Assembly: GCF_019112545.1 (NCBI RefSeq)
Contig: NW_025064904.1
Coordinates: forward strand, 248,001-312,000
DNA from: Guyanagaster necrorhizus
Lineage: Eukaryota > Basidiomycota > Agaricomycetes > Agaricales > Physalacriaceae
DNA: 64,000 bases
Direction of reading: 5' to 3'
Under the pieces are notes generated by a model that did not search any database, was not told the origin of the DNA, and saw only the letters and a list, made by a program, of their open reading frames with translations. Made by a program: the position numbers and the translations under genes. Each line of letters opens with the position of its first letter. Position 1 is the first letter of the stretch. This document shows, in pieces, positions 30,560 to 42,629 of this stretch.

Positions 30560-31346
30560 TCAACAAGGGGTCTGCTCTGCATCTGCTTCAAGTATATATG
30601 GTCGCCGGGCGACACCGACAACAATCTCAGGTATTTCATCGTCGTAGGAACTGCAAGAAGGATATCTGGGAGAAGGCATGGCGATTAAGACAGATACCTG
30701 AAGAATGGGGTTTTGCGAGTCTATCACGTAGACTTTTGGCACCTCTGGTTCCGGTAACCGTGTGTCAGGTTCCCGGAAGTCCCACCGGACGAAATGCCTG
30801 AGGCGAGCATCCATAGCGTGTTCACGAGCCAACCTGTCTGCAACGACCGGATCGCTGGAAGGCTTGAGCCGCCTTATAGGTTGGGCAGAAAGAGGCTATA
30901 ATAATGATGAGATACTGATGAAACGAATGTGATATATACTTCACCATCATATCCTCCCAGGTATCAGCACCGTGACCGGGGACAATCCAGGCTTCATACA
31001 TTTTTGGTTTCCTCCCCAGCCGTTTCTTCCTAGAACCTTGATTGTGGGGGGCGAGAATGACTCCCTGAGCCATTGCTTCTTCCATATGCCGCTGTAAGCG
31101 TCGTCGCATCACAAAGGTCCGCAAAATAATGGAGGAAGATATTATCAGCAGCAGGAACAGTGTGGCAAGGAAAGTAAATCTGAAAATAGTTGATCAAAAC
31201 ATGGAAGAGGTAGGCGCCTTGATCACTGACAGATAGAGGCTGCTCGACGTGTCCTGTCCCGCAGTACCGCCGCCGCCGCCGCCGCCACCGCTGCTGCTGC
31301 TGCTGCTCGCCGCGGTAGGCTCTGTAGCCTGCGATGATGAGGCCAT
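30560..31346 (-). CDS. single-pass membrane protein, uncharacterised agaricomycete family
   Basis: Starts at 31346 (MASSSQATEP). A poly-Ser and poly-Gly stretch is followed by an intron (donor GTCAGT) and a transmembrane helix (FLATLFLLLIISSSIIL). Next comes a basic region (RRRLQRHMEEAMAQGVILAP) and KKRLGRKPKMYEAW. After a second intron come PLSAQPIRRLKPSSD and a C-terminal part with VSVLIAMPSP and DDEIPEIVVGVARRPY, ending at 30560. The VLIAMPSP and EIVVGVAR patches are what I recall as conserved marks of a widespread agaricomycete family with no known function. The trinucleotide repeats coding the Ser/Gly run may vary in length. Confidence 0.72.
31266..31310. repeat. trinucleotide repeats inside coding exon
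   Basis: Runs of CCG followed by CTG (plus strand) encode poly-Gly and poly-Ser on the minus strand, in the membrane protein starting at 31346. Confidence 0.8.
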
Positions 31347-31500
31347 ATAGCAAAGGAGCCCCAGTGGACGGACGAGAAAGGAGACAGTCCAAATTTGGCC
31401 GTCATCCAAAAAAGGCATGAAGACCCCTAAGTCGGCATCAGTCCGACATCATCGTCGATATAAACAAAGCTCGCCCTCATCCTTCTTGCTTCATCGCCAT

Positions 31501-32976
31501 CATGTCCTCCTCCCTGGATCTACCTGCCTCCCTCGACCTCCCGCCTCACCTCAGTGCTCACAAGTATTTCTTCGTCTGTACACTCACCGTCGCCGCTTGG
31601 GACACTCTCGTCTTGTCACCCAGAACGTGGAAGCTCTTCCGAACACCAGAATGGCCGGTCCTCAAAATTCTTTTCCATTTCATGCGCCTATTCATGCCTA
31701 TTGAATTTACTATTGTCGGTTAGTACTCTTCGTTCTACACTTTTCATATCTCATCTTCGGCCAGGCGTTGCTTTCTTCGATACCAATTTCTCTACATCCG
31801 TGAGATTCGGTTGCCGTCCAAATCGCGGTATATTGATGCCTCTGCTAGTCCTGTGAAAAATTCTACCTCTTTGAGCCCATCTGCACTGCTATACTTCTCG
31901 CCGCCGCTTCAGGTACCCACATGGTTGCTATCATCAGCAGAATTATTGAGTGTGTGCCCAGCTGTCCATGTCCTCCGGATCCAGGCCATCTATGAGAAGA
32001 GTCGCGCCGTGCTCTTTGGAATGGGAGCCCTGTTTGCCATGCAAGTCATCGTAACCGCCGTGTGCTGCGGTTTCTACCGCGGTAAGCGGAGTGATATTCA
32101 TCGACATCCCTTGGTCTTTTAATTGACATGTCCTATTAGCCGTCCCTCTTGAACCAGGTCAAGGTTGTATTGCTGGTATCAAGCACAACTGGGTTGGAAT
32201 CTACTGGGTCTTTCCAACGCTTCTCTACACCGTCTCTGTGAGCTTGAGCGCTTTTGCTTTCCTCGATGTCATCAATTGAACCTGTATCAGTTGGCGTTGG
32301 CTTTGTTACGCTCGGTGAAATCACTACAGGCGAAACCACTTAGCCCGTGGCGGTTGATGCTCCGTGATGGTCTTAACCTGTATGGTGTATGTGTTCCCAG
32401 GCTCTTATCTTGAACTCCGTATAATTGACGCTCTATACAGGCCATTTGGATCGTCAATATGACCAACATGCTCTTCTTGTTCATCATGAAGCCCACTGGT
32501 GAGAATGATCCCGTCAAAACAATTATTACGAGGTAAAGTCAACGGCTATAATGCGGTTTCCAATAATTTCTGTTTTCTCGGTTTTATTCATTACATTTAT
32601 CTCCAGCATGGCCGCTGTACTAACCACCTCCATGACTCTACGCATTATTCTTAATGTTCGGGGAACACTCCACCAGGGAGGCACCTTTGTCATGGGTTCC
32701 ACAACTCACACATCATCGCGGACTACGCATGTTATCTCTACGCGATCCGGTGTTCCCACGAACATTTCACGCGCCCCTCACACGTATACCTTGGATGAAC
32801 TGCGTACTAAACCCGAGGGAGAATGGACCGACAGCGACAACAGGTCCAGTGTCAAAGAAAATAAAGAGTCCTTGATCAACTCCCAAACTCCCGCCGTTAA
32901 GGATGACGGCAATGTTGGAGTAAAAATCACGGTCGATAGGGAGGTTGGATATGATATGCATGCTCACGCCAAGTAA
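31501..32976 (+). CDS. DUF6533-type seven-helix membrane protein
   Basis: N-terminal DUF6533 block: SAHKYFFVCTLTVAAWDTLV, LSPRTWKLFRTPEWPVLK and ILFHFMRLFMPIEFTIV. Further helices follow after introns: VAFFDTNFSTS, GTHMVAIISRIIE, AVLFGMGALFAMQVIVTAVC, KHNWVGIYWVFPTLLYTVS, IWIVNMTNMLFLFIMKPTG and SMAAVLTTSMTLRIILNV. The cytosolic tail is hydrophilic and ends MHAHAK at 32976. This is a very common agaricomycete family, possibly receptor-like, with no established role. It shares a 154 nt divergent promoter with the single-pass membrane protein on the other strand. Confidence 0.82.
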
Positions 32977-34200
32977 GCGTATACTAGGGAGAAGAGAACA
33001 ATAAGATGGGTGGATCCATTTTTTTTTATCTAGTACATGCTATTTTGCTGTCATCTGCTTTGCTTCAGCTACGTGTATTCTGCTCGATTATTTGTTAATT
33101 GTGTAACGCCCCGCGATTTAACTTATCCGTCTTGACTGTAGAAAATGCCGAAGATATACTTGAAGCGACCAGCACATAAAAGCGGCAGAAAATCAAAGGA
33201 TCCACATTTTCACCTTCTCTATGTCTGCTCGCCTCATTATTACTGACCGTTATGCACCATCAAGAAGACGGTCATTTTTGTATAGGTTCGTTCCTGTCGT
33301 CGAAGACCTGATTGTCCATTCCAGAACAGACGCGTCGAACACCGCGATCTCCAAGTGGAGGGGGAGAAAGTCGACCACTGCATCGAAAGGACTGAAGCTA
33401 CAAGACGGTCCATTCTGATGGATCAGAGGTATCACATCACGTACCTGGTAGAAACTCGAGTTATACCCATCATCAATTAATGGATAAGATAAATGCAGGC
33501 AGAGAAGATGGAGGAAGGGAATGTCTGGAGTCTCCAGAGTGACTTGTATCAAATTGTATTGGTGACGGGTACTGTGAGGACACTAGAATACAATTAGACA
33601 TTTATTATGGTGATTTACCGAGAAGATGGGGTCCTGAGAAAGGCTCATAGTTGGGAACTTTGAAGTGAATACGGACTCGAGGCCAATTTTTTGGAAGGGT
33701 GAGCGTTCAAATTGAGTCCGAGTCCAAAATCACGATGCGAAATAGGTCCACGGCTTGAGTGTCTGGGGAACAAGATTGCGGGGAGTGAAGGTCCGAATCC
33801 AACTGTATCAGACACTGGAGGTGGGTGGGTGAAAGAGAGTAATGAAAGAGTTCAACAGCGAAGCAAGTCAGAGTCGCTGTCAGATTCGTCGTATTTACGC
33901 GGGCTGCGGAGTGGGAGGCGAATCCAATGGTTGATCCTTAGCAATTTCATTCGAGTATTTTGGCAAATTGATTTTCAGGTGATTATTTATACAACGCTTA
34001 CTAGGGGTTCCTACCTTGGTGTCAACCTGAACACTATTTGGAAAATACAAAGTTTATTGCGTAGACGTCCTGGAAGGCTTACTGATCGCAATGAAAATGC
34101 TGTGCAGCCTATTTGCGTCGGCTTGGTAAAAGCTTCGGATGACCACGTCCGCTGTTTCCGTCAACTTCCACCGTCGGTCGCACCTCTACCCTTTTCATCG
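32977..34200. other. intergenic, 1.2 kb
   Basis: The plus-strand frame entering the GGA-like gene is open back to 33712, but the upstream part lacks homology and compositional support, so I treat it as non-coding. No other gene seen. Confidence 0.5.
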
Positions 34201-36016
34201 ATGCTGTCGAGTCCGACGACGTCAAACTGGCTTCGGACTTCGCCACTTGAGATTCTCATAATGCGCTGTTGCGAACCATCATTACCAGAACCAAACTATG
34301 CTCTCCATATCGAGGTTGCCAATTATATCAATAACAAGAAGGCCAATACGTGCGTACCGTTTGTCGATGGTAATTCTGGTGGACGGCTTATCAGTTTGTT
34401 GAAGGCCCCGGGAGGCAGCGATGCTCACAGCGCGCCTTGCAAACAACCGTAATCCGCACATTGCCATCCTCGCTCTCGCACTGCTAGATACCCTCGTGCA
34501 ATCATGTGGATACCCTTTTCACCTTCAAATATCTACCAAGGAGTTCTTAAATGAACTCGTACGTCGATTCCCCGAGCGACCGCCTCCGTTCCCGGGCCCG
34601 GTCATGTCTCGGATTCTCGAGCTCATACACTCCTGGAAAGAGAGTATATGTGTGGAATCTAGGTGGAAAGACGATCTAGGGAATATCAGGGATATGCATA
34701 GGCTCTTGACGTTCAAAGGTTACCGATTTCGAGAATTGCCTCAGGCGTCGTCTTTGGCTACGGCCGCGGTGCGTCCCACTGATCTTAGTCACTTCGGTAT
34801 CACTGATAATATTTCAGAATCTCAAAACCGCCGAAGAGCTTGAGGAGGAGGATAGAGAAGCGCAGTCGGCCAAGTTGCAGGAACTTATTCGTAGAGGGAC
34901 ACCCAGAGATCTCGCCGCTGCTCAGGAGCTCATGAAGTCCCTCGCTGGGGCAAATCCTGACGCCAAGCCAGATTACAAGACACAGGCTTTGGCTGATCTC
35001 AATAAGCTTGAATCAAAGGTGGTCCTGTTGAATGAGATGCTGGATAATGTGGATACGACGAGAGGAGAAAGGATTGTCTCTGGCGATGTGTACGAGGTAG
35101 GGCTTGCATCCTATTCTTCTGTGGATTCTTCTTGACACGCGAATGCAGCAAGTAGCTTCGATACTAATTGCTGCTAGGCCGAAAATACAGAAGTGGATAT
35201 CGGATGCGGAGACCCACGATCCAGAATCCTTGGGTTCGTTAGTCTTTCGATCTTCTGTAACCCCGCTGACCATTGTCTTCAGATACATTCCTACAAATGA
35301 ATGATCAAATAAACACCGCACTGGATCGTTATGAAGCCTACAAAAAGGGAGACTACGCCACTGCTGCCAACCCCATACCCACCGAATTATCTTCTACCCG
35401 TAATGATCTCTCACTGATTGACTTGGACGACCCGGTACCATCAAGCAGTAGCGCCCCAACGGCATCTGGTCCAGACGACCTTGCTGGGCTTTTCGGCTCC
35501 CCCCAACCTCAACCCCAGCCTCAACATCAGCCTCTCGCCCAACACTTGAATGCGAACCTCATCGCGACATCTACGTACGCCCCGTCTCCCATTGGAACCA
35601 GTGGCGCCGGCAACTTCAACCCGCTATTAAGGCCCACTTCGATGTCACCTCCTGCATCTTCTACTACACCACCTGCTTCCATTATGCTACCTTCGACGCC
35701 TGGGGTAGGTTCGCCATCTGTCCCGAATTATGATGTCGGCAATAGGAATGGTTCGACGGGGATGGGGACAGGACAAGGGCTTGGGATTTTGCATCCTACA
35801 CCTCAGCAGATGTTCGCCTCGCAGCAGTCGTCCTTTAGTCCGCCACAGCAGTCGTTCAACCCAATGCAAGGTAGCATGCAGCAGACATTCCGAGCCTCCA
35901 CGTACTATCAGCAGCAGCAATTCCAGCAGCCGTTGCAGTCTCATCAACAACCGCAGCAGCAGCAGCAGCAGACCCAAAGGAAGGATCCTTTTGATGATCT
36001 TGTTGGATTGTTCTAG
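34201..36016 (+). CDS. VHS-GAT domain sorting adaptor (GGA-like)
   Basis: Exons 34201-34349, 34405-34768, 34818-35096, 35149-35233 and 35283-36016 give 536 residues. The VHS domain covers about residues 10-150 (EPNYALHIEVANYINNKKAN, NRNPHIAILALALLDTLVQS, CGYPFHLQISTKEFLNELV, HSWKESICVESRWKDDL). The GAT domain covers about 185-310 (LQELIRRGTPRDLAAAQELM, LVLLNEMLDNVDTT-type helix, DTFLQMNDQINTALDRYEAY). Both domains bind cargo, ubiquitin and Arf GTPases at the trans-Golgi and endosomes. The C-terminus is Gln/Pro/Ser-rich with short acidic clathrin/adaptor-type motifs (DDLAGLF and DDLVGLF), and no GAE ear domain is seen. Tom1-like is the alternative name. Confidence 0.88.
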
Positions 36017-36270
36017 TACTTTATGTCGTGGCGGGATAACAGGACTACTGGCTACTATTGTACTATTGTCGGCGATTTATTTTGTTTATGGAGACGCAGT
36101 GGAATGGAGTAATAAGAATTTCGCTAAGCGTACCGGCTAAGTAGCAGTATTTTATCATGCTCAATGTTGCCGGAGGTATTTATAACCTTCCCTCCATCCG
36201 GAACTCGACCATCATTCCAGTCTCTCCTTTGCTCGTTTGTCCTTCCTGCGTCTACTTCATTGCCTTGAAC

Positions 36271-37765
36271 ATGATTAACACGGCTGTAACAAAGATACTA
36301 GGGATAAGTGTGTACGTCGAAATCGTTGCCAGTAACCCAGGGCACCGTATGCTAATATCAGCGCTCTAGTCCTGTAGTGCAAGGCGGCATGCAATGGTGA
36401 ATAAATACACTGAATGCATCCGGTTCCAGAGCCTGAAACAGTGCATTTTCAGGGTGGGCGTGCCTCAGCTCGCAGCAGCTGTATCAGAGGCAGGCGGCCT
36501 TGGTGAATACCTTCAGGCTAATGGCGGAATATCAACTTAGCGTTCCGCAGGAATTCTCACTGCGTTAACACAACCGAACCCTGCAGCTCTGCGCGACGCT
36601 ATTAGGCAGACGCGTAAACTCACGTCCAAACCATTTGGCGTGAACATTACGCTGTTGCCCAGTATAAATCCGCCGGACTACGAAGGCTACGCAAGAGCCG
36701 CCGTGTCCGAGGGCGTTCGTATCTTTGAAACGGCAGGAAACAACCGTACGTTTGAGGTTTCTCCTGGCGGGTATCACTTTGTGGATTAGGTTCTTTTCCT
36801 TTACTTAGCTGGACCCTTGATCAAATTCTTCAAATCTGAAAACTGTGTCGTCCTTCACAAGTGTACGACCATACGGCATGCCAAGGTTCGTGATTCTATG
36901 GAACCCACCGTCAATCCCGTTGATGGACATGCAAAACGGCAGAGTGCGCAAAAGATGGGCGTTGATGTACTAAGTATTGACGGGTTCGAATGTATGTTCC
37001 TTGTGATGGATGATAGTCTGAGATTGAAAACTATTTCCAGGTGCTGGCCATCCGGGAGAAGAGGACATTGGCGGCTTGGTATTGGTCAGTATACAATTTC
37101 AGTTTCGTTTCTCAACCCCCGTTCTCACGAACCTCTGACCCGTCCAGCTCGCGAAGGCCGCAAAGGAACTTACAATACCATACATCGCATCCGGTGGCAT
37201 TGCTGACGGGCGAGGTCTCGCTGCAGCCCTGGCTCTTGGTGCTTCGGTGAGTGATTTACGTCCTCATTAAATAAGAGCAACAATTTATCGGAAGATCCCA
37301 GGGCGTTAACATGGGCACTCGCTTCATGTGCACGGTCGAAAGGTCGGTTGTTTTCCTTAGTTCATTTCCAAGAACCTGGCGAATAACTGCCGATTTCCCA
37401 GTCCGATCCACCCCAATATCAAGGACAAGATCGTCGCCTCGAAGGAAACAGATACAGTCCATATTTTCCGTACGCTACACAACACTGCCAGGGTTTTCAA
37501 GAACAAGATCTCAATGGAAGTAGTGGCCTTAGAGCGGCGTCCTGGAGGCGCGAAGTTCGAAGACATTAGAGATCTGGTTTCGGGACAGAGGGGTAAGACG
37601 GTCTATGAGAATGGGGATCCAGATTATGGGGTGTGGTCTGCCGGTGTCACTGTAGGACTTATCGATGATATTCCCACCTGTAAGGCTCTCCTCGACAGGA
37701 TGGCAACGGAGGCAGAGAGGATCATTGGGGGCTTGAATGATTCGGTTACACGAGCCAAGCTGTAG
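36271..37765 (+). CDS. nitronate monooxygenase (2-nitropropane dioxygenase)
   Basis: Begins with a short exon (MINTAVTKILGISV) and then PVVQGGMQW, VGVPQLAAAVSEAGGLG and ILTALTQPNPAALRDAI. These are the FMN-binding N-terminal blocks of the family. Next are [57 protein letters not shown] (catalytic-region His), IPYIASGGIADGRGLAAALA and LGAQGVNMGTRFMCTVE. It ends GLNDSVTRAKL at 37765. The enzyme oxidises nitronates with FMN. Intron junctions conserve frame at each step I checked. It is convergent with the peroxiredoxin gene (152 nt). Confidence 0.9.
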
Positions 37766-37917
37766 GGCCTTGATAATATAGTGTATAAGTGTCCTTCAGA
37801 TGTAAGATATGCACAGGAATTGGATCTCTCATGTAAGCTCCACGTCTGGACCACTGCAATGCACTTCTCCTTGTCCCTGCGTTAGCTGGCATCTTCATCT
37901 CGTATAGGCTCCGAGAT

Positions 37918-38619
37918 CTACGCGGTTTTGTCACCCTCTTTTCCCAGCGTCTCTAGTACCCTTGAGACAAACTTGCAATGCGAAGCATAATTTATCGACG
38001 TCGTGTCGAGAGCGTCTCTATTGTCCAGCCCGATCATTGTTGAGAAAAGCTAAATCATAGAAGGGAAACCGTACCGTATAATCCCCTTGCTGTCTATCAC
38101 AAAAGTTACCCGTAGGTCAGCCAGACCCCATAACCCTCGGCCTACATGATATGCCCGACGTGCTTCTCCTTTTTCATCACTGAGAACGGGGTACTGAAAG
38201 GGTCCATGTCATCAACGACGCACGACATCAACATCTTCTCCACTCACGGGCAGATTTTGTTTCTCGACAAAGAGCTTCTGCTTCCATACTGGATCTGGGC
38301 TAATGCCGATGACTTGTACTTTTCCGGACTGGAATTCTGGTTGTTCTGTGGCGGGGGGGAGGGCAAGGGCGTTAATTAATTGCTCGCTTCCAAGGGACGA
38401 GGACAGCCTGCCTGCTATCGCGTCTCTAAACTGACACGCCTGTTTTGTGCAACCCCACGCCCCAGATCTTGGATAGAAAAATATGGCGGTGGTGACGTCG
38501 TTGTCTCCAGGTTTGAGGGAGTATGGCTCGCCTGTGTAGTTGGAGAGTGTCAAGTGCGGTGCGGGGTGCCCAATGAGCGCCTGATGGGCCATAGCGAGGA
38601 AGATGGAAGGAAAGAGCAA
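37918..38619 (-). CDS. BCP/PrxQ-type peroxiredoxin
   Basis: The likely start is MAHQALIGHPAP at 38592; an upstream ATG at 38619 adds nine residues. The peroxidatic and resolving cysteines form the BCP-type C-x4-C motif in GAWGCTKQACQFRD. Then VQVIGISPDPVWKQKLFVEK, YPVLSDEKGEARRAYHVGRG and VTFVIDSKGIIRDALD follow. Introns are at about 38178-38234 and 38009-38068. It ends at 37918. It reduces hydroperoxides using thioredoxin. After FRDAIAG the frame has about 25 residues (GRLSSSLGSEQLINALALPP) that most relatives lack; this may be a lineage insert or a mis-joined intron. Confidence 0.85.
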
Positions 38620-38665
38620 GACAAAAACGAGAGGGATTTATTCCTGTGCAGCCCGAAGTCCCCTC

Positions 38666-38685
38666 ATATATATATATATATATAT
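38666..38685. repeat. (AT)10 microsatellite
   Basis: Twenty alternating A/T bases, upstream of the peroxiredoxin gene. Confidence 0.9.
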
Positions 38686-40682
38686 GTTCTTCCGAGTGGG
38701 AAAGCGATGCGAACACAAACTAAACGCAATGCAGTTATGATTAGGTCCCAAAAGTTTCTACAGCTTCGATTCTGCCTTCTGTGGTCTGGTCCCCTACTTG
38801 TGTCCAACGTATTGTGTGCGTATATCTAAATCCGTAGGTGACAACAGACAGGATAAACCGATAACTACTTAACGGAGGCTCGGAAAGAGGAAGTTTGAGA
38901 TCAGGGTCCCAGGCTCGATCTATTTCATCTCGGGGCAATCAGAGTCCGACATGGTTCTTGGAGAAGCTTCGAACTGTTGCCTGTTCCCTCCTTAGACGTT
39001 CTCAGACTTGTGAGAGCCAGGGAAGAGCACCACAGCGAGAGGAAGAAGGCGCGCGAAAGTCACGGAGCTATCCGACATAACACCGAAGAATTCCAAATGC
39101 ATTGGGAAGAGGAGCTGGGGGAAGCATATGTAGCCCTGGTACCTTACATGCACAGAAAAGAACCCCATAACGTGGTGTGTATAGTATCTAACATGCCAAC
39201 CATGGCAAGGGGCTTTGTCACGGTGGGATTTGAGCGGTGAACAGCCGACTCCGGTAGTGAACATAGAAGACAGACGAGGGTTATAGATAGTCAGTATTGG
39301 GGGAAAACAATGATTCGGAATCCGGGACGGTGGTGAACGAAGTCAGGCCTTAATGAAGTATATCAGAAACACGCGTCTACAGATCAACGCGTTTCGGGTG
39401 ATATTGCACCTAAAAGTTTCTGCGAGTCCTGTCTGCGGTACGGGAAAGAAATCAGGGCGCGAAAATTTAACAAGGGTTTTGCCTGCCGATGTCCCCGACA
39501 CGCATCGTCAACATGCTCGATGTTGTTCCCGCACAGCATCGGTAAATCGTGGGGAGAACAGGAACGGGGTTTAACATACTAGAAACGTCTTAATAAGTAT
39601 TAATAGAGGTCAGAAAGAAAAGCTGGGCATTGATGGTGAGAGATTTGTCGAAACAGGCGTTCTGGGTAGCACTGGGGGGAGCCACAAGATGGTGTGTTTT
39701 CCCTTGGAATGGCGCATGAAGAAGGTGGGCCTAAGAGGCAATCAAAAGCGGCTGAACAGACGGAAACGGGGTTTGACCTACTAACGGAGATGATCTCTTG
39801 ACAAGTGGTGAGATTGGTGACAGAAAATGTCAAATGCTGCCAACATTGAAAATGGCGAGATTATGTTTTGGGAAAGCAAGGGCCTTCTTCTTGGCGGATT
39901 GAGGGTACAAAGACGGAGGAACGGGGATTGCACGCAAGGATACAGGAGAAATTACGTAGTACGGTGTAAAATATTATGACGAGCTTTGGTTTTGCGCGGC
40001 ACTCATTGCTTCTGGAAACAGGTTCTCCTGAGCACGGTGTACAGTAGGAAAATGGCCTAATGACGCACCGGCGTTCAGCTCTGCGAAACGCGTTCCCACC
40101 CTCTCGGCGTGTTTGAGAAACTTTTCCGTACAGTTCGTCACACATTGGTCCTGATATAGTTGGCTAAGAAAAGTTTCGACACGGTCACAAAAAGAACAAA
40201 AGAGACCTCTTTCGACGATAGAGCTTTGCTGGTAAAGTCATTGCAGCATGTGTTGAAACATCGCTCTACGATGTTGGCGTACATTCGGAGAAAGTCTTGC
40301 ATCTTTCCGTTGATGTTGGTTAGGTTGTTCGTAACGCAGCAAAGGTAAATCTAGCTGACCTGCTTTTTTTCTATGACTTTGTTCATATGCACCTGCTCGG
40401 CGCTGCTGAGGGAGGAGAAATCCATGCTGAAGGTAACGAAACAAGAGCGAACTGATTGGTAGATTCAAGGGGTCGTGCGTTGGATCACGTGCCAAGAAAG
40501 TCGAGTCAAGCCGATCGTAAATCGATCATGTCTCCAAAAAAATTCTTGTTGCAGGACACCGATATATTGGCAGCGATTTCATCCAAATACTTTGATTCTG
40601 CGAACAACCCGGAAAAAAGAGGCATCTAATCTTGACTAAACTTTCCGAACAGTTCGTCTTCTATGTTTTGTTGCCGGGCACA

Positions 40683-40689
40683 TATATAA
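40683..40689 (+). promoter_or_regulatory. TATA box of DAHP synthase gene
   Basis: TATATAA, 35 nt upstream of the ATG at 40724. No full TGACTCA general-control site was found nearby; a half site lies at 40503-40508. Confidence 0.45.
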
Positions 40690-40723
40690 CTCGTCTTCCG
40701 TTTCCACAGTGGTTGACCTAAAC

Positions 40724-42100
<1,377 letters not shown>

Positions 42101-42629
42101 GGCCCGGGGTAAAAGATGATTAGAGTGGAACGCCGGATAATGAGTGTCGAAAAACAAAATGGATAGTAATTATCTGGATTGAACGGAACACGGAAACGAG
42201 TATGGAATTAATGAGAGACTGAATGAGAGCGCTCTGTGGGATCCCGACGCGGAATGAAACGGGGAAACGGGCGGAGAGTGACCCTTGATTTTCTCACAGA
42301 TCCCCTTGCGAGACGGAGATGACAGCCGCTGTTACTCTGGATAGACTGTTGGAGACAATATAGTGAAGACAGGACATGCAAAGGTGGCACCTCCTGTTTT
42401 CTTTCCTCCCCCCCCCTCCCCCTCCCTCCCCGGGCCTGCAGTGGATGCTTTGTCTAAACACTTTAGTCACCTCAGCCGAAAGGGGACGCCAGTGAAACGG
42501 GCACGGAGACGAGTGCGATTACGGAGATAATTACTGACTGCTGCTTATTATAATTTCACCGGAGGTGAGCCACTTGTTTGATGATCGAGATAATGTCAAT
42601 TTAGGACATTCTCCAAGTAGCATTTAACC
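42101..42629. other. intergenic with polypyrimidine tract
   Basis: About 530 nt upstream of the sterol glucosyltransferase gene. It includes a C/T-only tract (42397-42431), common in strong basidiomycete promoters. Confidence 0.5.
42397..42431 (+). repeat. C-rich polypyrimidine tract
   Basis: Thirty-five C/T bases including a run of ten C, about 200 nt before the sterol glucosyltransferase ATG. It may act in the promoter. Confidence 0.6.

Larger units (their letters stand above)
38620..40723. other. gene-poor 2.1 kb divergent region
   Basis: Between the peroxiredoxin and DAHP synthase starts. Contains an (AT)10 run, several short frames without support, and two similar short stretches (around 39561 and 39763) sharing ACGGGGTTT. 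No transposase, reverse transcriptase or RNA gene was recognised. Confidence 0.45.

Noticed and set aside
33712..34200. Upstream extension of the VHS-GAT gene
   Set aside because: The frame is open, but the sequence before MLSSPTTSNW has no VHS similarity and looks like random codons. Starting at 34201 gives a standard N-terminus.
38895..39240. Possible small gene in the gene-poor region
   Set aside because: Overlapping frames on both strands, no splice signals, no motif.
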